Below are positions 1-5,282 of a stretch of DNA of 5,282 nucleotides, piece after piece. Numbering within the stretch: the first letter of the stretch is position 1; each line of letters opens with the position of its first letter. A program made the translations under genes and the position numbers. The DNA lies in NCBI GenBank assembly GCA_937880545.1, contig CALFKA010000190.1:1-5282 (forward strand). Direction: 5' to 3'. The stretch is from an uncultured Clostridia bacterium. GTDB lineage: Bacteria > Bacillota > Clostridia > Peptostreptococcales > Acidaminobacteraceae. The notes under the pieces were generated by a model. It saw nothing but the letters and a program-made list of their open reading frames with translations. It had not been told where the DNA came from and did no database searches.

Positions 1-37
1 ATCTACACTCTTTCCCTACACGACGCTCTTCCGATCT
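1..37 (+). other. Illumina TruSeq adapter contamination
   Basis: These bases match the 3' part of the Illumina TruSeq universal adapter/PCR primer, ending in ACACGACGCTCTTCCGATCT. The match stops exactly at the adapter's terminal T, and sequence consistent with ispG follows at once. This is an untrimmed sequencing artefact at a contig end. In the ispG reading frame it is open and would add false residues (IYTLSLHDALPI). On the minus strand it encodes EIGRASCRERV, a peptide familiar as an adapter-derived artefact in protein databases. It has no biological function and should be trimmed. Confidence 0.97.
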
Positions 38-495
38 CGGGACCTCTCGCGACGTCACTCATCCGCAGCTCTGTCGGGATAGGTGCGCTGTTAAGCGAGG
101 GGATCGGCGACACCGTTCGCATCTCCATCAGTGGACCCCCGGAAGAAGAGATAGCCCCTGCAAAGGAAATCCTGCGGTGCCTCGGACTCCGAAAAGGCTT
201 TGAACTTATTTCCTGTCCGACTTGTGCAAGGACAAAGATTGATCTTCTTCCCATGATTGATAAAGTGACAAAAGCAATGGAAGGTCATGACATCCCCCTG
301 CGTGTTGCCGTCATGGGTTGTGCGGTCAATGGACCGGGAGAAGCCCGAGACGCTGATGTAGGGATTGCAGGTGGGGTGAAAGAAGGCCTCCTCTTTAGGA
401 GGGGAGAGATCATTGCCAAACTCCCACAGGAAGAATTGGTGGATGCTTTACTCGATGAAATAGAAAGGATGGCGAATGTCACTCTTAACCGATAG
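38..495 (+). CDS. ispG: 4-hydroxy-3-methylbut-2-en-1-yl diphosphate synthase, C-terminal part (5' end missing)
   Basis: IspG (GcpE) catalyses the penultimate step of the MEP isoprenoid pathway in the cytoplasm, reductively opening methylerythritol cyclodiphosphate to HMBPP with a [4Fe-4S] cluster. The first whole codon is at 40 and about 151 codons remain. The usual length is about 350-370 residues, so most of the N-terminal TIM barrel is lost at the contig end. Visible landmarks are GIGDTVRIS, then SCPTC with two cluster cysteines (codons 214-216 and 223-225), then MGCAVNGPGE with the third cysteine (319-321) and the glutamate that serves as fourth ligand (340-342), then the family's GIAGG and EGLLF segments. 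All four cluster ligands are present, so the enzyme is probably functional in the organism. The first two bases fit the end of an Ala codon in the usual EAG motif. The stop at 493-495 lies inside polC. The identification is firm; the truncation is artefactual. Confidence 0.95.
464..469 (+). promoter_or_regulatory. Ribosome binding site for polC inside the ispG coding end
   Basis: AAAGGA lies 6 bases before the ATG at 476, within the last codons of ispG. It supports this ATG as the polC start and the 20-nt gene overlap. Ribosomes finishing ispG would pass over it, so translational coupling is likely (inference). Confidence 0.65.
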
Positions 496-3400
496 ACTCT
501 CACAGCTGATTCCCGGCGTAACCCTCGTTCGTGCGCTTGCTTTTTCATCTCAGCAGCGCCTCTTTCTTTACATCCAGGGATCTAATGGGAGCGATCTCAC
601 AGGATTGACGAAAAGCTTGAAAGAAGATACCGGTTTCATACCGGAAGTGACAGATGTTACTACCTGGCGTGAGATCGACTATCTCAGAGAGAGCATCCGC
701 CACCTCGATCTTTCTGCTGACCTGAGCGAAAAGGACGGGGCATATCTTTTTCGTGAATCTCCGGAAGTCTGGGAGAAGGTTCTGCAGGAGTACAGCCATT
801 GGAACCGCGGAGAGATAAAAGGAATTTTGAAGAAGGTAACAGAAGAAGAATCCATTGAAGACACTCCTCTTGAGGAAGCGACTTTTGAAGAAGTGACTCC
901 AGAGAGAGAGCCTCCCACAGAAGAAATACAGGAGCCACCTCTGCCGGAAGAGCCGACGGCAGTGTTTGAGGTCGTACCCGAGCCGGAGGAGATTCCCTCG
1001 GAAGAAGATATCGCTGAGCGTATCCGCCGTGATCAGGAACAGTTTTTTTCGCAGCAGTCTCAGACCTCGCCAAGAGCCAGGGAAAAGAAGCGAAGTCCCT
1101 CGAAGTACTTCGGCGACGTAGCAGCCCCCACAGCGTCTATCGGTGAAGCACTCGAGCTGGGTCCGCAAAAAGGACTGATTGTTGAGGGGGAATTGATCAA
1201 TCTCGATTCCTGGACAACCCAAAACGATCGCGTATTATATGTCGGCACCATCTATGATGGGAGTGGCTCGTTGATCTTTAAGATATTTGCTTCTCTTCGT
1301 GAACAGAAGACGCTCGATGAACTGATTCAGGCAAATAAATTTTATCGCATTCGAGGCGAGCTCAGCTACGATGACTACAACAAGAGCATGGTCATCCGCC
1401 CTCAGAAGATGCAGGAGATGGAAGCGCCGCCGATTCCCGGCGACGACAGTGAAATTAAACGGGTGGAACTCAGTGCGTTGACAAATATGAGCGAAGTGGA
1501 TGGGGTCGTCAGCGCAGACGAGCTCCTTGAGCGCGCTGTTCACTATGAGATGGATGCGATCGCAGTGACTGACCACATGAATTTACTATCCTACCCGCGC
1601 CTCAGTGCTCTGGTGGAAAAACTCCCCATCAAAGTCATCTATGGATTGCAGGGTGTCCTCTATGACGATGAGACGCTGCCTTTTTCACTGGGTGAAGATG
1701 TCTCTTTTGAGGGGACATTTGTAGCTCTGGACTTTGAGACGACCGGTCTTCGCCCGGACAGAGATGAGATCATAGAGATCGGAGCGGCAAGGATCCACAA
1801 CTTTGAAGTGGTCGATACGTTTTCAACTCTTGTTAAGCCGAAACAAAAGATACCGGAGTTTACGACGGAGCTGACAAAGATCACCCAGGCGATGCTGGAC
1901 AATGCGCCGGGACTGGAAGACTCCCTCGCAAAATTGATGGACTTTATTGGTGACGCACCGATTGCTGCTCATAACAGTGATTTTGACAGCGCCTTTCTCC
2001 GGGCAGCGCTGAGACAGTTTGAGAAAACTCTCGAGAATCCATTTATCGATACACTGGCGCTCAGTCATCTGTCATATCCTGAGCTGCGCACTCACAATCT
2101 CAAGCGCATGGCCAGAGAACTGAAGATCAAACAGACCCAGCACCATCGGGCACTTGATGATGCCATCGTCTGTGGCAGGATTCTCAGTTCACTCCTCATG
2201 CATTACCGCTCGGAGGGTATTCACTCCTTTCCGGAGTTAAATGAGAAAGCTGATGATGCTTTCTACCTCTCTGCTTCCAGAAAGTATTCTTTTACCCTCC
2301 TGGCAGTCAAAGAAGGGGCATTACCCCTTCTCTATGAACTCCTGAGTGATGCCAACCTCAATCACTTGGATTACAGAGGTCCTGCCATCCCCAGAAGTCG
2401 CCTGAAGACGCTGGGAGACTATTTCCTGCTCGGTAGCGGGGACGGGACGGGCGAGCTCTTTGAAGCTATCTACAATGCAGAGCCAATGGAGAAACTTTTG
2501 CAGAGAGCGTCGCTCTATGACTTTTTGGAGCTCCAGCCACCGGTTCAGCACCAACTTCTCATAGACAGACAGAGACTCGACAGCATGGATGATGTGATCG
2601 AGATCCAGTTGCGCATAAAAGAACTTTCAGAGAAACTGAATGTCCCTCTGGTTGCCACGACTCATAGTCGCTACCTCGATGATGAAGACTTTCTCTATAG
2701 AAATATCGTCCGTGAAGGGCAGAAGAGGGGATACGCATTAGAGTCTACTCCGGGCTATACTTTCCTAAAGACCAACGAAATGCTTCGAGCTTTCTCCTAC
2801 TTGGGGAAAGAAAAAGCACGTGAAATCGTCATCGATAATACGAGAAAAATTGCTGAGTCGATTCCTCAACTCTATCCACTAAAGAAGGGTAAGTATCCTC
2901 CAACCATCGATCACAGTGATGAACACCTTCGCGAGATCTGCTTTGAAAAGGCAGCCTCTCTCTATGGAACACCTCTACCGGAACCGGTGCGGGAACGACT
3001 TGAAGATGAACTCCAAGGTATCATCGGAAATGGTTATGCTGTACTCTATATTGCCGCCCAAAAACTGGTCGACCGCTCAGAAGAGATGGGCTATGTCGTA
3101 GGCAGCCGCGGCAGTGTCGGCTCCTCCTTTGCCGCTACGATGGCGGGGATTACAGAGGTCAATCCTTTAGCGGCGCACTACGCCTGTGCACCGTGTGCAC
3201 ACTTTGAGTTTAATGTAGATCCGGACGTCGAAAACGGATTCGACATGCCGGAAAAGCACTGTCCACAATGCGGGGAGCTGATGTTTCAAGACGGATTCAA
3301 TATCCCATTTGAGTCCTTCATCGGCTTTGACGGGAACAAAGAACCCGACATAGATCTTAACTTTGCCCCTGCCATACAATTACAGATGCACGCTTATACG

Positions 3401-4771
3401 GGCGAGCTGTTTGGAAAAGACCTGGTATTCAAGGGCGGTACGGTAAGTGCTGTCAAGGGACGCACAGCCTATGGCTATACAAAGTCTTATTTTGAAAACA
3501 GAGGAAGAGAACTCCCGGAGGCTGAGATAGAGAAGATCTGCTCACGGCTTGAGGGGATCCGAAGGAGTACTGGACAGCATCCGGCGGGGATCATCACGAT
3601 CCCCCGGGGCGTCTCCATCTATGAATTCACACCGATTCAGTATCCTGCCCACAACAAAGCCAGTGGCGTGATCACGACCCACTTTGATTATGATGCGTTA
3701 AAGGGAAGGCTGATGAAACTCGATATCCTCGGCCACGATGTCCCGACACTGCTTCATGACTTGGAAGAGCTCTCTGGACTCTCTTCCCATGACATCTCAT
3801 TGCGGGATAAAGAAGTGCTGCGAATATTTAACGGGGTAGACGCTCTCAATCTGCAAGATACCCGTTGGCAGCTTGGCAAGGGCACTCTTGGCGTACCTGA
3901 ATTTGGTACGATGTTCACTCGTGGGATCCTCAACGACGTGCATATCGGAGGGATTGAAGACCTTGTGCGCGTGTCGGGACTGAGTCACGGGACGAATGTA
4001 TGGGCAGGAAACGCCCAGGATCTTGTGAAGAAGGGCACGGTGGACTTCCGCCATGTCATTGCCACGAGAGAGCAGATCATGATCTACGGGCAGCAGATGG
4101 GACTCTCCCGCGCCTTCTCCTTTGATATCATGGGAAAGGTTAAGGGTGGAGCGGGACTGACTCCGGAAGAGATCACCACCATGCAGGAAGCAAATATTCC
4201 CGAGTGGTATATTGACTCCTGCAATAAGATTGGCTATATGTTCCCAAAAGCACATGCCGTCGCGTACGTGCTTAATGGTTTTCGCATCGCCTGGTACAAA
4301 CTTCACGCGCCGGCAGCATTCTATGCAGCCTATTTCAGTACCAAGGTCGATACCTTTGACACTGCGCGCATGTGTCGGGGACTCGATGCTGTATTAGAAG
4401 AGTTGCAAGCGCCTAGAGAAGAAGGGCGGGTCAAAGACAAAGAGAGCAACACACTTGATCTCATGGAAGTCGTCTATGAGATGTATGCCAGAGGGCTCGA
4501 CTTTGCCTCGCCAGATCTCTACCACTCCCATCCCTACAAGTTTCTCTTGACGGATGGAAAGATCCTGCCGCCACTTCGTGCGATTAACGGGGTTGGGGAG
4601 AATGCCGCTCAGGCTATCAGCGATGCCCGAGAAGAAGGCGCTTTCCTCTCCATTGAAGACCTCAGTACACGCGCCAAACTCAACCTCACAGCCGTCGAAG
4701 CCTTAAGAAACCTCGGTGTGCTCGAAGGGTTAAGTGAAACCAATCAGCTTGATCTGTTTAGCTTTTTATAG
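476..4771 (+). CDS. polC: DNA polymerase III alpha subunit, PolC type
   Basis: Main replicative polymerase of low-GC Gram-positives, working with the sliding clamp at the fork. At 1431 aa it is full length (B. subtilis PolC is about 1437). Order: N-terminal domain (~1-118); acidic Glu/Pro linker (~121-180); OB fold (~230-317); PHP domain (~328-405 and ~596-735) split by a DEDDh 3'-5' exonuclease (~412-578); polymerase core (~800-1290); C-terminal helix-hairpin-helix-like segment (INGVGENAAQAI, 1370-1381). Exonuclease residues are intact: D419 and E421 (DFETTG), D504, H557, D562. Polymerase aspartates are D958 and D960 (PDIDLNF) and D1083 (KLDILGHD). A zinc motif is C904/C907/C929/C932, and GSRGSVGSS is at 876-884. 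The end NQLDLF (1423-1428) fits a clamp-binding motif. Oddity: most expected PHP metal ligands are substituted (S333, L335, Q392, S605, R732), so that site is probably inactive. The ATG start is supported by a ribosome binding site. Confidence 0.98.
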   Translation: MSLLTDRLSQLIPGVTLVRALAFSSQQRLFLYIQGSNGSDLTGLTKSLKEDTGFIPEVTDVTTWREIDYLRESIRHLDLSADLSEKDGAYLFRESPEVWEKVLQEYSHWNRGEIKGILKKVTEEESIEDTPLEEATFEEVTPEREPPTEEIQEPPLPEEPTAVFEVVPEPEEIPSEEDIAERIRRDQEQFFSQQSQTSPRAREKKRSPSKYFGDVAAPTASIGEALELGPQKGLIVEGELINLDSWTTQNDRVLYVGTIYDGSGSLIFKIFASLREQKTLDELIQANKFYRIRGELSYDDYNKSMVIRPQKMQEMEAPPIPGDDSEIKRVELSALTNMSEVDGVVSADELLERAVHYEMDAIAVTDHMNLLSYPRLSALVEKLPIKVIYGLQGVLYDDETLPFSLGEDVSFEGTFVALDFETTGLRPDRDEIIEIGAARIHNFEVVDTFSTLVKPKQKIPEFTTELTKITQAMLDNAPGLEDSLAKLMDFIGDAPIAAHNSDFDSAFLRAALRQFEKTLENPFIDTLALSHLSYPELRTHNLKRMARELKIKQTQHHRALDDAIVCGRILSSLLMHYRSEGIHSFPELNEKADDAFYLSASRKYSFTLLAVKEGALPLLYELLSDANLNHLDYRGPAIPRSRLKTLGDYFLLGSGDGTGELFEAIYNAEPMEKLLQRASLYDFLELQPPVQHQLLIDRQRLDSMDDVIEIQLRIKELSEKLNVPLVATTHSRYLDDEDFLYRNIVREGQKRGYALESTPGYTFLKTNEMLRAFSYLGKEKAREIVIDNTRKIAESIPQLYPLKKGKYPPTIDHSDEHLREICFEKAASLYGTPLPEPVRERLEDELQGIIGNGYAVLYIAAQKLVDRSEEMGYVVGSRGSVGSSFAATMAGITEVNPLAAHYACAPCAHFEFNVDPDVENGFDMPEKHCPQCGELMFQDGFNIPFESFIGFDGNKEPDIDLNFAPAIQLQMHAYTGELFGKDLVFKGGTVSAVKGRTAYGYTKSYFENRGRELPEAEIEKICSRLEGIRRSTGQHPAGIITIPRGVSIYEFTPIQYPAHNKASGVITTHFDYDALKGRLMKLDILGHDVPTLLHDLEELSGLSSHDISLRDKEVLRIFNGVDALNLQDTRWQLGKGTLGVPEFGTMFTRGILNDVHIGGIEDLVRVSGLSHGTNVWAGNAQDLVKKGTVDFRHVIATREQIMIYGQQMGLSRAFSFDIMGKVKGGAGLTPEEITTMQEANIPEWYIDSCNKIGYMFPKAHAVAYVLNGFRIAWYKLHAPAAFYAAYFSTKVDTFDTARMCRGLDAVLEELQAPREEGRVKDKESNTLDLMEVVYEMYARGLDFASPDLYHSHPYKFLLTDGKILPPLRAINGVGENAAQAISDAREEGAFLSIEDLSTRAKLNLTAVEALRNLGVLEGLSETNQLDLFSFL

Positions 4772-4775
4772 GAGG
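4770..4775 (+). promoter_or_regulatory. Strong Shine-Dalgarno site overlapping the polC stop codon
   Basis: A perfect AGGAGG sits 4 bases before the ATG at 4780, and its first two bases belong to the polC TAG stop. It fixes the start of the methionine sulfoxide reductase gene. It is a better Shine-Dalgarno match than the one in front of polC, so the small enzyme may be translated more often than PolC from a shared transcript (inference). Confidence 0.85.
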
Positions 4776-4779
4776 CATC

Positions 4780-5250
4780 ATGTCCGTATCTCTTCATGAA
4801 CTAAAAAAGTTGCCGAGAAGCGAGCGGTATGAGACACTACTACTTCTCGTAGAGTCTCAATTGAAGACAGAAAAGGACCGCACCGCCACTCTCGCCAATC
4901 TCTCAGCCATGATGATGGGGCTCGTGAACCGACTCAATTGGGCAGGCTTCTACCTTTTCAATGGAGAGGAACTTGTGCTTGGACCATTCCAAGGAGAACC
5001 CGCGTGTCATCGCATCTTGCCGGGAGAAGGAGTCTGCGGCAAAGCATTCATTGAAAAAACGTCGATTCTCGTCGACGATGTCCTCACCTTTCCCGGGCAT
5101 ATCGCCTGTGACAGTGCGTCGCGCTCTGAATTGGTGTGTCCGATTCTCGTGGAAACAGAGGCGATCGGCGTCATCGACTGGGATAGTCCGGAAGAGGCCA
5201 GATTTACTCGGGAAGAAATAGATCTAATTGAAGGGAAGGACGGCGACTGA
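4780..5250 (+). CDS. msrC: Free methionine-(R)-sulfoxide reductase (GAF-domain fRMsr)
   Basis: This cytosolic enzyme reduces free (not protein-bound) methionine-(R)-sulfoxide to methionine, normally recycled by thioredoxin. The 156-residue product is a single GAF domain of usual family length, with signatures in order: NWAGFYL (53-59), LGPFQGEPAC (67-76), GVCGKA (84-89), FPGHIACDSASRSE (104-117) and GVIDWDSPE (130-138). The three family cysteines are present as C76, C86 and C110; by alignment from memory with the E. coli enzyme, C110 is the catalytic one. E117, D133 and D135 match its substrate-pocket acids. A fourth cysteine, C120, stands near the active site. The family's distinctive motifs separate it from generic GAF sensors. 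The C-terminus (IEGKDGD) is slightly short but looks complete. The gene starts 8 bases after polC and its stop shares a base with the next start, so it is probably co-transcribed. E. coli calls the gene msrC (yebR); other names are used in Firmicutes. Confidence 0.93.
   Translation: MSVSLHELKKLPRSERYETLLLLVESQLKTEKDRTATLANLSAMMMGLVNRLNWAGFYLFNGEELVLGPFQGEPACHRILPGEGVCGKAFIEKTSILVDDVLTFPGHIACDSASRSELVCPILVETEAIGVIDWDSPEEARFTREEIDLIEGKDGD
5236..5240 (+). promoter_or_regulatory. Probable ribosome binding site for the gene starting at 5250
   Basis: AAGGA lies 9 bases before the ATG at 5250, within the end of the fRMsr gene. With the TGATG stop/start overlap it suggests coupled translation of the next gene. 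Confidence 0.5.
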
Positions 5251-5282
5251 TGGCAGTCATGCGGGTCAACCCCAACCGGATG
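5250..5282 (+). CDS. atpD: Probable V/A-type ATP synthase subunit D, first 11 codons only
   Basis: An ATG overlaps the fRMsr stop in TGATG and opens a frame running off the window. The 11 visible residues are MAVMRVNPNRM. The VNPNRM segment resembles the N-terminus of V/A-type ATPase subunit D, where (V/L)NPTRMEL followed by a lysine/arginine-rich coiled coil is typical. In that complex, subunit D is the central rotor shaft linking the A/B catalytic head to the membrane ring. The stop/start overlap and an AAGGA at 5236-5240 support a real gene in the same operon. A second in-frame ATG at 5259 is an alternative start but lacks comparable spacing evidence. Eleven residues are too few for a firm family call: that a gene begins here is fairly sure, the identity is a motif-based inference. 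Symbols atpD and ntpD are both used; this is not the F-type beta subunit. Confidence 0.6.
   Translation, partial: MAVMRVNPNRM

Noticed and set aside
3..254. Minus-strand open frame ending in EIGRASCRERV
   Set aside because: Antisense to ispG, and its terminal residues are translated from the sequencing adapter. It is an artefact.
836..1015. Possible tandem repeat in the GAAGAA-rich stretch of polC
   Set aside because: The similarity comes from repeated Glu codons. I could not define a consistent repeat unit or period, so it is treated as low-complexity linker, not as a repeat feature.
545..1222. 225-codon minus-strand open frame antisense to the start of polC
   Set aside because: It lies wholly within the confidently assigned polC. 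Its translation is rich in Leu, Phe, Arg and Cys, as expected from the complement of Glu/Lys-rich coding, and shows no recognisable domain.
1721..2209. Separate DnaQ/epsilon-type exonuclease gene
   Set aside because: The exonuclease motifs are in the same uninterrupted frame as polC and sit at the usual insertion point within the PHP domain, so this is a PolC domain and not a fusion or a separate gene.
3797..4306. 169-codon minus-strand open frame inside polC
   Set aside because: It is antisense to the conserved polymerase core (PEFGT, SGLSHGT, FPKAHA regions) and has no family motif. It is best explained as a shadow of polC codon use.
4772..4779. Possible terminator or promoter between polC and the reductase gene
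   Set aside because: The gap is only 8 bases and is occupied by the ribosome binding site and its spacer. There is no hairpin with a T-tract.

Overview
The window (about 5.3 kb) is one end of a draft or metagenomic contig from a Gram-positive-type bacterium. It is packed with plus-strand genes. The lineage call rests on a full-length PolC, the large replicative polymerase with a built-in proofreading exonuclease, which is typical of Firmicutes/Bacillota. It is also supported by ispG placed directly before polC, which I recall from Clostridia-like genomes, and by the apparent first codons of a V/A-type ATPase subunit D gene. I cannot assign a genus from the sequence alone.

Layout: bases 1-37 are not biological. 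They match the 3' end of the Illumina TruSeq universal adapter, left untrimmed at the contig end. Genuine sequence starts at 38, inside ispG. The C-terminal ~151 codons of ispG carry the complete iron-sulfur ligand set (38-495). polC (476-4771, 1431 aa) starts inside the end of ispG with a 20-nt overlap. Eight bases after polC comes a GAF-domain free methionine-(R)-sulfoxide reductase (4780-5250). Its stop codon shares a base with the start codon of a gene that runs off the window (5250-5282) and reads like V/A-type ATPase subunit D.

The gene spacing (20-nt overlap, 8-nt gap, 1-nt overlap) leaves no room for internal promoters or terminators. The four genes are therefore probably one transcript with coupled translation, joining isoprenoid precursor synthesis, chromosome replication, repair of oxidised methionine and ion-translocating ATPase. 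There is no non-coding stretch longer than 8 bases after the adapter. I see no RNA gene, mobile element or CRISPR.

The main points of interest are the adapter, which adds false residues to ispG; a PolC whose PHP domain has lost most expected metal ligands while its exonuclease and polymerase residues are intact; a very acidic Glu/Pro linker in PolC; and the unusual position of the putative ATPase D gene. I found no evidence of a wholly new system.
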